From Erysipelotrichaceae bacterium (lineage in GTDB: Bacteria; Bacillota_I; Bacilli_A; Erysipelotrichales; Erysipelotrichaceae): 64,000 nucleotides of DNA. The notes under the pieces were generated by a model. It was not told the origin of the DNA. It saw nothing but the letters and a program-made list of their open reading frames with translations, and did no database searches. The translations under genes were made by a program, and so were the position numbers. The stretch covers positions 56,457-120,456 of the forward strand of contig JAFWEP010000047.1 of assembly GCA_017512885.1 (NCBI GenBank), written 5' to 3'. The stretch's first letter is position 1. Each line of letters starts with the position of its first letter. Shown one piece after another: positions 43,565-49,945 of this stretch.

Positions 43565-43951
43565 ATGAAACATATCGAAGTCGTAGCCGCCGTCATCCAC
43601 TCCTCCGGTAAAGTCTTCGCTACCCAGCGAGGCTACGGAGAGTTCAAGGACGGCTGGGAATTCCCCGGAGGAAAGATCGAAGAGGGAGAAACACCGGAAG
43701 AAGCCTTAAAAAGAGAGATCTCGGAAGAACTGGATACCCTCATCGAAGTAGAAGAAAAGATCATGACGGTAGACTATGACTACCCTCAGTTCCACTTAAC
43801 GATGCACTGTTACTGGTGTTCGGTAAAAGAAGGGGATCTGGTCTTAAAGGAAGCCGAAGATGCCCGCTGGTTATCCCTGAATGAACTGGACAGTGTAGAC
43901 TGGCTGCCGGCAGATAAAGTACTGATCGAAGAACTGAAGAGAAGGCAGTAG
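43565..43951 (+). CDS. Nudix hydrolase, MutT-like NTP pyrophosphohydrolase
   Basis: A 128-residue Nudix protein. The Nudix box is about residues 35-57: GGKIEEGETPEEALKREISE then ELDT, with the catalytic E residues present. KHIEVVAAVIHSSGKVFATQ and DGWEFPGGK match the oxidised-nucleotide (MutT/CtfA-like) branch. It follows the helicase gene by 16 bases, and is probably part of the same transcript; the codon use is, however, like the rest of the genome. Confidence 0.9.
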   Translation: MKHIEVVAAVIHSSGKVFATQRGYGEFKDGWEFPGGKIEEGETPEEALKREISEELDTLIEVEEKIMTVDYDYPQFHLTMHCYWCSVKEGDLVLKEAEDARWLSLNELDSVDWLPADKVLIEELKRRQ

Positions 43952-43962
43952 CCTTCTTTTCT
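43941..43962 (+). terminator. Terminator overlapping the Nudix stop
   Basis: GAAGGC / GCCTTC with a four-base loop AGTA (which contains the TAG stop) and a TTTTC tail. Confidence 0.75.
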
Positions 43963-43979
43963 TCACCGTTCCCATAAAC

Positions 43980-43985
43980 TATACT
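43980..43985 (+). promoter_or_regulatory. -10 box six bases before a start codon
   Basis: TATACT, six bases, then ATG at 43992. Same leaderless arrangement as at 9841, 15252, 17724 and 23352. Confidence 0.55.
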
Positions 43986-43991
43986 GATGTT

Positions 43992-44423
43992 ATGAAAGAG
44001 ATCCTGAAGAAACACGGTATCATCGCCCTTGTCCTGGGAGCATTATGGATCGTAAGCTATATCTGGATGGAGGGCGTCCACGGCGGTCTCGACAGCCTCG
44101 GCGTCGCGATCATCGCCGCGGTCTTCTTCCTTTTGATGGGCGGAGCTTTCTTACTGAACCTGGTCCTCTTTGCGGTCCATGTCCTGGAACGGTATGTTCC
44201 GCAGAAGGGGAAGATCATTCTTTCCTATGTCCTGCTGGCAGTCTACGGCATCGCTTTCCTGTATGTGCTGTACAGGGCATTCGACTTCAGCTACGGCCGG
44301 TTCTTCACATACCTGAAAGAAGGGGAGTTCTTCAGCATCCTCTATCTGCTGTTCCTGATCCTGCTCTTGATCATGTTCGTGATAAGATACCGCAGGCTGA
44401 AGAAGTACCGCAGCATGCGCTGA
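43992..44423 (+). CDS. Small integral membrane protein
   Basis: A 143-residue protein with four predicted TM helices (about 10-30, 38-62, 75-98, 112-132) and a basic C-terminus (RYRRLKKYRSMR). Family not recognised. No ribosome binding site is present; the ATG sits six bases after a -10 box. It is followed by a terminator. Confidence 0.75.
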   Translation: MKEILKKHGIIALVLGALWIVSYIWMEGVHGGLDSLGVAIIAAVFFLLMGGAFLLNLVLFAVHVLERYVPQKGKIILSYVLLAVYGIAFLYVLYRAFDFSYGRFFTYLKEGEFFSILYLLFLILLLIMFVIRYRRLKKYRSMR

Positions 44424-44425
44424 AG

Positions 44426-44452
44426 GAAGGCAGAGATGCCTTCTTTTTCTTT
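44426..44452 (+). terminator. Terminator after the membrane-protein gene
   Basis: GAAGGC / GCCTTC with loop AGAGAT and tail TTTTTCTTT. Confidence 0.85.
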
Positions 44453-44458
44453 GACCAG

Positions 44459-44508
44459 TGTAGGAATTTCTGTTTTCTCCGGAAACAATGATTCAGGAGG
44501 TAAAGAGA
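44459..44508 (+). repeat. Orphan ORF6N leader repeat
   Basis: TGTAGGAATTTC, TTTTCTCCGGAAACAATGAT and AGGAGG, as in front of the ORF6N genes, but followed by an unrelated ATG frame (AIHLRLYIVAFTNSVHYTEG) rather than an ORF6N start. It looks like a scar of a removed or replaced cassette. Confidence 0.75.
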
Positions 44509-44536
44509 ATGGCTATTCATTTGCGACTATATATAG

Positions 44537-44565
44537 TTGCTTTTACGAACTCTGTGCACTATACT
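44537..44565 (+). promoter_or_regulatory. Promoter of hicAB
   Basis: TTGCTT (44537-44542), 17-base spacer, TATACT (44560-44565), followed by GAAGGAGTG as ribosome binding site of hicA. Confidence 0.65.
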
Positions 44566-44582
44566 GAAGGAGTGAAGAACGG

Positions 44583-44837
44583 ATGGGGAAGAAAGAGAAA
44601 CTGATCACACGGCTGCGCAGTGTCCCCAGTGACTTCACCTTTCAGGAGACCGTAACGCTGCTGTCTTTCTTCGGCTATCATCTTTCTCTGAAGGGAAGCA
44701 CCGGTGGTTCCCGTGTGATCTTTCAGCGGGATGGGGGTCCCTCGATCCTGCTTCACCGTCCGCATCCGGACAATAAAATGAAGAAATACCAGCTCAGACA
44801 GATGCTGGAATTTCTGAACAGGGAGGGTCTTTTATGA
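44583..44837 (+). CDS. hicA: HicA-type mRNA interferase toxin
   Basis: An 84-residue double-stranded RNA-binding-fold toxin of the HicA family. LLSFFGYHLSLKGSTGGSRV then HRPHPDNKMKKYQLRQML match a HicA subgroup in which the usual catalytic GSH motif reads GSR, so the active-site His is uncertain (H in LLHRPHP could serve). The stop overlaps hicB by four bases (ATGA). Confidence 0.85.
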   Translation: MGKKEKLITRLRSVPSDFTFQETVTLLSFFGYHLSLKGSTGGSRVIFQRDGGPSILLHRPHPDNKMKKYQLRQMLEFLNREGLL

Positions 44838-45178
44838 AGAATACGATGGAATATAAAGGCTATGTCGGGACTGTGGAGTTTTCGGAAGAAGACCGTCTTT
44901 TTTTCGGGAAAGTACAGAGCATCCGTTCCCTTGTCTCTTATGAAGGGACTGACGGGAAAGAACTGGTGGAGGATTTTCATCAGGCGGTCGATGCCTACCT
45001 TTCCCTCTGTGCAGAAAAGGGTGTCAGCCCGGAGATCCCCTACAAAGGCAGCTTCAATGTAAGACTGGGACAGGACCTGCACCGGCGGGCAGCCGTCTAT
45101 GCCCTTCAGCATCAGAAGACGCTGAACAGCTTCATCGAAGAAGCAGTAACGGATAAACTGAATTCCCTGGGAGTCTGA
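44834..45178 (+). CDS. hicB: HicB-type antitoxin
   Basis: A 114-residue antitoxin with the N-terminal partial RNase H-like HicB fold (YKGYVGTVEFSEEDRLFFGK, VDAYLSLCAEKGVSPE) and a C-terminal ribbon-helix-helix (GSFNVRLGQDLHRRAAVYAL then NSFIEEAVTDKL) for DNA binding. It should neutralise HicA and repress the operon. Toxin and antitoxin genes overlap by four bases, typical of hicAB. Confidence 0.9.
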   Translation: MKNTMEYKGYVGTVEFSEEDRLFFGKVQSIRSLVSYEGTDGKELVEDFHQAVDAYLSLCAEKGVSPEIPYKGSFNVRLGQDLHRRAAVYALQHQKTLNSFIEEAVTDKLNSLGV

Positions 45179-45183
45179 ACAGA

Positions 45184-45208
45184 CGGTCCGGCAATTGCCG
45201 GATCTTTT
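45184..45208 (+). terminator. Terminator of hicAB
   Basis: TCCGGCAA / TTGCCGGA, a self-complementary hairpin with a CTTTTTAT tail. Confidence 0.75.
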
Positions 45209-45234
45209 TATATCCCGAAGGGATGGACATACCA

Positions 45235-45434
45235 TGCATTTCGGAGTGAAGACAAAGACACTGAACCGCGCAGGAAAACGAAATCAGGAGAGATTCCCTG
45301 ATACTTTCTGTTTTCAGTTATCAGAGCAGGAAGCATCGAGGTGCCAGATCGGCACCTCGATGCAGATTCCAGATATACGGGGCGGCAGGACATGCCTTCC
45401 CTACGCCTTCACCATACAGGGCAGGATATGCTGA
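45235..45434 (+). pseudogene. Decayed ORF6N cassette, first of the plus-strand array
   Basis: Encodes the middle of an ORF6N domain of a second subtype (FGVKTKTLNRAGKRNQERFP, FCFQLSEQEASRCQIGTS, GGRTCLPYAFTIQGRIC). The 5' part is missing and FTEQG has become FTIQG before the stop. The variable part contains the palindrome at 45333-45363. It joins the 107-bp inverted repeat at 45417. Confidence 0.75.
45333..45363. repeat. Coding palindrome 8 (decayed cassette)
   Basis: GCATCGAGGTGCC / GGCACCTCGATGC, perfect 13-bp arms, centre AGATC. Confidence 0.85.
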
Positions 45435-45523
45435 AAAGTACTGAAATATACAAACTCATGTAGGATTTTCTGTTTTCTCCAGAAACAATAATTCAGGAGG
45501 AATGAAGAAATGACAGATACTCA
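45417..45523. repeat. 107-bp inverted repeat, right copy
   Basis: Perfect reverse copy of 33369-33475; includes the leader and the first codons of the cassette at 45510. Confidence 0.85.
45459..45509 (+). repeat. ORF6N leader repeat D
   Basis: Leader of the truncated cassette at 45510; identical to leader A at 33383-33433. Confidence 0.85.
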
Positions 45524-45833
45524 GCCGATGCTTATTGATGAAAGATCTTTAAAGGACAAGATCTATACCATAAGAGGACAGCAGGTGATGCTGGACAGTG
45601 ATCTGGCGGAGATCTATGGGTACACGACGACCAGATTCAACGAACAGGTTAATCGAAATCTCAAAAAATTTGAAAGTGACTTCATGTTTGAACTCTCCAG
45701 AGACGAAATGGCCGGTTTATCGATATCGCAAAATGCGATATCGATCCAGACAAAGGGGATCAAGGGAGGCAGATCCAAACCGATAAAAGCCTTCACCGAG
45801 CAGGGCATCTATATGCTGGAGGTGCTGAAATAG
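45510..45833 (+). CDS. Truncated ORF6N cassette D (N-terminal domain only)
   Basis: A 107-residue frame with its own leader and ribosome binding site. It contains the complete conserved N-terminus (KDKIYTIRGQQVMLDSDL), the variable segment (GLSISQNAISIQTKGIKGG) and the block FTEQGIYML, then stops four codons later (EVLK) where the leader of the next cassette begins. There is no linker or PLD-like domain. It could be translated as a free DNA-binding domain, or serve as a donor for gene conversion of the full copy downstream. Confidence 0.75.
   Translation: MTDTQPMLIDERSLKDKIYTIRGQQVMLDSDLAEIYGYTTTRFNEQVNRNLKKFESDFMFELSRDEMAGLSISQNAISIQTKGIKGGRSKPIKAFTEQGIYMLEVLK
45719..45745. repeat. Coding palindrome 9 (cassette D)
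   Basis: ATCGATATCGCA / TGCGATATCGAT, perfect 12-bp arms, centre AAA. Confidence 0.85.
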
Positions 45834-45842
45834 ATGAACTCA

Positions 45843-45893
45843 TGTAGGATTTTTCCTTTTCTCCGGAAATAATGATTCGGAGGAAAAAGAACT
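45843..45893 (+). repeat. ORF6N leader repeat E
   Basis: Leader of the cassette at 45894: TGTAGGATTTTT, TTTTCTCCGGAAATAATGAT, GGAGG. Confidence 0.85.
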
Positions 45894-46244
45894 ATGGCAG
45901 AGAATAACCAATTAATACTGATCGATGAGAGGACGCTGAAGGACAAGATCTACACCATAAGAGGACAGCAGGTCATGCTGGACAGTGACTTAGCGGAGAT
46001 CTATGGGTATACCATCAGCGCATTTAACCAGCAGGTAAAAAGGAATACAGAGAGATTCGATAACGATTTTGTATTTCAACTTACTGTTTCAGAATATGAT
46101 AACTTGATATCACAAAATGTGATTTCAAGTTGGGGTGGCAGAAGAAAACTCCCTTACGCCTTCACCGAGCAGGGCATCTATATGCTGGAGGTGCTGAAAT
46201 ATATGAACTCATGTAGGATTTTTCGTATTCTCCGGAAACAATGA
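45894..46244 (+). CDS. Truncated ORF6N cassette E (N-terminal domain only)
   Basis: A 116-residue frame: KDKIYTIRGQQVMLDSDL, variable segment DNLISQNVISSWGGRRKLPY and FTEQGIYMLEVLK, after which the frame reads through the next leader (YMNSCRIFRILRKQ) and stops. Same structure as cassette D with a different variable segment. The junction is the same codon (after LEVLK) in both, so the cassettes are regular units rather than random deletions. Confidence 0.75.
   Translation: MAENNQLILIDERTLKDKIYTIRGQQVMLDSDLAEIYGYTISAFNQQVKRNTERFDNDFVFQLTVSEYDNLISQNVISSWGGRRKLPYAFTEQGIYMLEVLKYMNSCRIFRILRKQ
46101..46131. repeat. Coding palindrome 10 (cassette E)
   Basis: AACTTGATATCACA / TGTGATTTCAAGTT, 14-bp arms with one mismatch, centre AAA. 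Confidence 0.85.
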
Positions 46245-46264
46245 TTCAGGAGGTCAGGAAAACT
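46212..46264 (+). repeat. ORF6N leader repeat F
   Basis: Leader of the full copy C at 46265. Confidence 0.85.
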
Positions 46265-47266
46265 ATGACAGATAACCAACTGATACTTATTGATGAAAGG
46301 ACATTAAAAGACAAGATCTATACCATAAGAGGACAGCAGGTGATGTTAGACAGTGATCTGGCAGAGATCTATGGCTACAGTACCAAAGCCTTTAACCAGC
46401 AGGTTCAGAGAAACATAGAGAAGTTTGACTGTGACTTCATGTTTGAACTCGATGAAATTGAAACACAGAGGATCCGGTCACAAATTGTGACCGGATCCCA
46501 CAGAAACGATCGATATATATACAAAGCTTTCACCGAACAGGGCATCTATATGCTGATGACGGTACTGAAGGGTGAATTGGCTGTACAGCAGAGTAAAACG
46601 CTGATCCGCTTATTCAAGGCCATGAAGGACCATATCTCTTCCGAACTGTCAGAGAGGACAGACAGCGGCTATGTCCGCCTGCTGGAGACGGCTGCCGAAC
46701 ACTCTCAGGATATCCGTCTCCTGAAGGAAGATGTCTCTTCTATCAAGGGGGCAATGATCACCAAGGACGAGCTCTCTCCCTTCCTGCAGCTCTTTGGTTC
46801 GCAGCGCAGGGAAGAAGAGATCCTGATCCTGGAGGGAGAACCCTATAAGGCAGATCTGGCCTATCAGAAGATCTATGGTAAAGCGAAGAAAAGTATCCTT
46901 ATCATCGATGACTATATCAGCGTGAAGACACTGACTCATCTGGCAGGCATCAAAGACAAGGTATCTGTCACTGTTATCTCTGATAATAAGGGACAGAGTC
47001 ATCTTACTCTGCAGGAATACAATGACTTCTTATTGGAATATCCTGCCATGAATAAGCGTATCTCCTTCCTTCGTTCTATGAACACTGTCCATGACCGCTA
47101 TATCTTCTTAGATCCTTCCTTAAAGTCTTTCTCTGTCTATCACTGCGGAGCTTCTTCCAAGGATGCCGGGAAGAAGATCACTACGATTACGAAGATCTCC
47201 GATACTGCGGAATACCTGTCACTGATAAAAAGAGTGCAGGGGAATATCCTGCTGCAACTGCACTGA
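46265..47266 (+). CDS. ORF6N-PLD-like protein, full copy C
   Basis: A 333-residue full-length member starting at ATG 46265 (AGGAGG upstream). ORF6N domain about 8-110 (KDKIYTIRGQQVMLDSDL; FTEQGIYMLMTVL), helical linker about 115-180, PLD-like domain about 190-325 with HDRYIFLD and HCGASSKDAGKK. Its variable segment (RIRSQIVTGSHRNDRYIYKA) spans the palindrome at 46470-46498 and is nearly the same as that of a decayed module on the other strand at 33490-33545. It is the last and only complete gene of the plus-strand array. Confidence 0.85.
   Translation: MTDNQLILIDERTLKDKIYTIRGQQVMLDSDLAEIYGYSTKAFNQQVQRNIEKFDCDFMFELDEIETQRIRSQIVTGSHRNDRYIYKAFTEQGIYMLMTVLKGELAVQQSKTLIRLFKAMKDHISSELSERTDSGYVRLLETAAEHSQDIRLLKEDVSSIKGAMITKDELSPFLQLFGSQRREEEILILEGEPYKADLAYQKIYGKAKKSILIIDDYISVKTLTHLAGIKDKVSVTVISDNKGQSHLTLQEYNDFLLEYPAMNKRISFLRSMNTVHDRYIFLDPSLKSFSVYHCGASSKDAGKKITTITKISDTAEYLSLIKRVQGNILLQLH
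46470..46498. repeat. Coding palindrome 11 (copy C)
   Basis: GGATCCGGTCACAA / TTGTGACCGGATCC, perfect 14-bp arms, centre A. Confidence 0.9.
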
Positions 47267-47312
47267 AGAGAGAAAAGGACTATAATTAGATAGACCTAAC
47301 AAGGAGGGCTCC

Positions 47313-47807
47313 ATGCGTTACGATATCCTGCTGTTTGAAGCACTGGCCTTTGCCGTCCTGTTTACCGGGATGGTCTTCCTGCCGGTAAAAGACCTGGAAG
47401 CACCGTCCAATATCCATAACTATCCTCCGGATATTCAGGAGGAGTACTTTAAGACCCATAAACGGGTCGATGTCAGCTACCGTTCGAAGAAGGTATTGCT
47501 GAAGAAGGGGATCGGGATACTATTGTTTACGGTGATCCTGGCGGTATGTGCGCGGCTTGCCGGAGCGCATACCTTCCGGGAAGGTTTCTTCGTCGGTCTC
47601 TTGCTGATGGTCTTTATCGGCTGCTATGATACCTTCTTTATCGACTGGGTATTGTTTGCGAACCTGAAGTGTTTCCGGCTGCCGGGGACCGAACATATGG
47701 ATCGGGCTTATCATCAGAAGTGGTTCCACCTGAAAGGCATCCTCTGGCCGGGGATCCTGTTTGCCCTGATCGTCGGGGTACTGACCGGGATCGGCTGTCT
47801 GGTTTAG
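47313..47807 (+). CDS. Integral membrane protein of unknown family
   Basis: A 164-residue protein with four predicted TM helices (about 5-25, 65-85, 88-110, 140-162) and a cytosolic loop with conserved-looking PPDIQEEYFKTHKR. I do not recognise the family. AAGGAGGG precedes the ATG and TATAAT lies at 47281-47286. A terminator follows. Confidence 0.78.
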   Translation: MRYDILLFEALAFAVLFTGMVFLPVKDLEAPSNIHNYPPDIQEEYFKTHKRVDVSYRSKKVLLKKGIGILLFTVILAVCARLAGAHTFREGFFVGLLLMVFIGCYDTFFIDWVLFANLKCFRLPGTEHMDRAYHQKWFHLKGILWPGILFALIVGVLTGIGCLV

Positions 47808-47832
47808 GGAAGCAGGAGCTTCCTTTTTTATT
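47808..47832 (+). terminator. Terminator after the membrane-protein gene
   Basis: GGAAGC / GCTTCC with loop AGGA and tail TTTTTTATTTTC. Confidence 0.85.
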
Positions 47833-47913
47833 TTCAAGGGAACGGTTTTTTTATATCATTAGGGTAGATGACCCCGTTCAGAAGGAATACGACAATGTTT
47901 TACGGAGGAGACC

Positions 47914-49608
47914 ATGGAATACAGCAGCTATAATTTCCGTCCACGTCGGAAAGTCCTGATCGTCGATGATGAAGCGATCAACCGTCAGCTTTTAGGATTG
48001 ATCGTTTCGCAGCAATACGAAGTGATCTATGCGGAGAACGGACAGGAAGCTCTGGATATCTGTCGGGAGAAGGGAGGCAGTCTTTCTCTGGTCATGCTGG
48101 ATATCTTAATGCCGGTCATGACCGGCATGGAGTTCCTGAAGATCCGTCAGAATGACAAACAGCTGCGACGGATCCCGGTGATCATCCTGACTTCGGAAGC
48201 TGATGCGGAAGTGGAATGCCTGAATCAGGGAGCGGTCGACTTCATCAAGAAGCCCTACAACCATCCCGATGTGATCATGGCCCGGGTCAACCGCATCGTC
48301 GAACTTTCGGAAGACAGGGAACTGATCCGGGCAGTACAGCAGGATGAACTGACCGGACTCTTCAATAAAGAGTTCTTCTACGAATATATCCGGCAGAATG
48401 ACCGTCTGGAAGAAGGAAAGAAGCACGATGCAGCCGTGATCAATATCGAGCACTTCCATCTGGTCAATGCCTTACACGGTATGGCTTTCGGAGATACGGT
48501 CCTGAAGGAAGTGGCAGCAATCATCCGCCGGCTGGCGGAGGAGACCGGCGGCATCGTCTGCCGCTGCGAAGCAGACCAGTTCTATCTGTACTGCGACCAT
48601 CACGAAGACAACCCGCAGCGCTTCGCTGAAGCTTTGCGGCAATTGCCGTTGGAGCTGGAGGATGCCCGTATCCGGGTCAGGATCGGCATCTATCCGGACT
48701 GCGATACCTCGATCAAGATCGAAGAGAGGATCGACCGGGCCAACGTGGCCTGTACCTCCTTACGGAACAAATACAACCGCAGCATCGCTTTCTATGACCA
48801 GAAGATGCAGGAGACGGAAGTCTTCCATGAACAGCTGGTCCGGGACATGCAGGAAGCGATCGATACCCGTCAGTTCATCGTCTACTATCAGCCCAAATAC
48901 AATGTGGAAGGGGAGTGTCCGAAGCTCTCTTCGGCTGAAGCGCTGATCCGCTGGATCCATCCGGAGCACGGTTTCCTCTCTCCCGGAGTGTTCATCCCCT
49001 TGTTTGAACGGAACGGTCTGATCCAGAAACTGGATGACTTCGTCTGGCGGGAAGCGGCTGCCCAGTGCCGGATCTGGAAAGAGGCCCATGGTCTCTCGAT
49101 CCCGGTCTCGGTCAATGTCTCGCGGATGGATTTCTATGATCCCAAGCTGATCGAGACCCTGAAGGAGATCCGTAACGAGAACGGACTGCAGGAAGAAGAA
49201 CTGCATCTGGAAGTCACGGAATCTGCCTACAGCGAGGATACGAAGCAGCTGATCGAAGTGATCACCGCTCTGCAGAAAGAAGGCTTCGCCATCGAGATGG
49301 ATGACTTCGGCGTGGGCTACTCCAGTTTGAGCATGCTGACGCAGATGCCGATCGATGTCCTCAAGCTGGACATGAAATTTCTGCGTCAGGCGGCCGACAA
49401 TGAAGTCGGGATCCGGATGATCGAGATGATGATCCGCATCGCCGAACAGCTCGGCGTACCGGTCATTGCCGAAGGCGTCGAAGAGGAAGCCCAGGTGAAG
49501 ATGCTGAAGGAGATGGGCTGCCAGACCCTGCAGGGATACTACTTCTCCAAGCCGGTACCGGCTGCGGAGTTCGAGAAACTGATCGAGAAGGAGAAAGAAG
49601 GATGCTGA
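47914..49608 (+). CDS. Response regulator with degenerate GGDEF and EAL domains
   Basis: A 564-residue protein: REC domain (about 10-128) with phospho-acceptor D63 in VMLDILMP and KKP at the switch; a GGDEF domain (about 145-300) whose active site reads CEADQF instead of GGDEF and should not make c-di-GMP; an EAL domain (about 310-560) with AEALIRW, NVSRMDF, DDFGVGYSSL and KLDMKFL, so probably an active c-di-GMP phosphodiesterase. It overlaps the HPt gene by seven bases and is the first gene of a three-gene signalling operon. Confidence 0.93.
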   Translation: MEYSSYNFRPRRKVLIVDDEAINRQLLGLIVSQQYEVIYAENGQEALDICREKGGSLSLVMLDILMPVMTGMEFLKIRQNDKQLRRIPVIILTSEADAEVECLNQGAVDFIKKPYNHPDVIMARVNRIVELSEDRELIRAVQQDELTGLFNKEFFYEYIRQNDRLEEGKKHDAAVINIEHFHLVNALHGMAFGDTVLKEVAAIIRRLAEETGGIVCRCEADQFYLYCDHHEDNPQRFAEALRQLPLELEDARIRVRIGIYPDCDTSIKIEERIDRANVACTSLRNKYNRSIAFYDQKMQETEVFHEQLVRDMQEAIDTRQFIVYYQPKYNVEGECPKLSSAEALIRWIHPEHGFLSPGVFIPLFERNGLIQKLDDFVWREAAAQCRIWKEAHGLSIPVSVNVSRMDFYDPKLIETLKEIRNENGLQEEELHLEVTESAYSEDTKQLIEVITALQKEGFAIEMDDFGVGYSSLSMLTQMPIDVLKLDMKFLRQAADNEVGIRMIEMMIRIAEQLGVPVIAEGVEEEAQVKMLKEMGCQTLQGYYFSKPVPAAEFEKLIEKEKEGC

Positions 49609-49943
49609 GCATTGAGAAACTGCGTGAATACGGCGCCGATGTCGATGAAGGACTGACCCGCTGTCTGGGCAACGAAGCTTTCTATCTGCAGTTATGCGGG
49701 ATGATGCTGAAGGACGACAATCTGCAGAAACTGGAGGAGGCCCTTGCCGCCAATGACCTGGACAAGGCCTTTGAAGCGGCGCACGCCTTAAAGGGCGTGG
49801 CCGGCAACCTGTCCCTGACTCCGATCTATGAACCGGCAGCGGAGATCACTGAACTGCTGCGTTCCCGGACCCAGATGGACTACAGCGAGATGTTCGGACT
49901 GCTGAAGGAGCGCGAAGAAGCTTTTCGTCGTCTGAGTGAGTGA
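49602..49943 (+). CDS. HPt phosphotransfer domain protein
   Basis: A 113-residue single HPt domain with the phosphorylated His H61 in AAHALKGVAGNLSL. HPt proteins relay phosphate between hybrid kinases and REC domains; the REC protein directly upstream is the natural partner. No histidine kinase is encoded in this window. The start overlaps the previous gene and the end abuts the diguanylate cyclase gene. Confidence 0.9.
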   Translation: MLSIEKLREYGADVDEGLTRCLGNEAFYLQLCGMMLKDDNLQKLEEALAANDLDKAFEAAHALKGVAGNLSLTPIYEPAAEITELLRSRTQMDYSEMFGLLKEREEAFRRLSE

Positions 49944-49945
49944 CC

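Noticed and set aside
33369..45523. Inverted repeats at the ORF6N loci as ends of a transposon
   Set aside because: No transposase or recombinase gene lies between, no target-site duplication was seen, and the repeats include coding sequence of the family itself.
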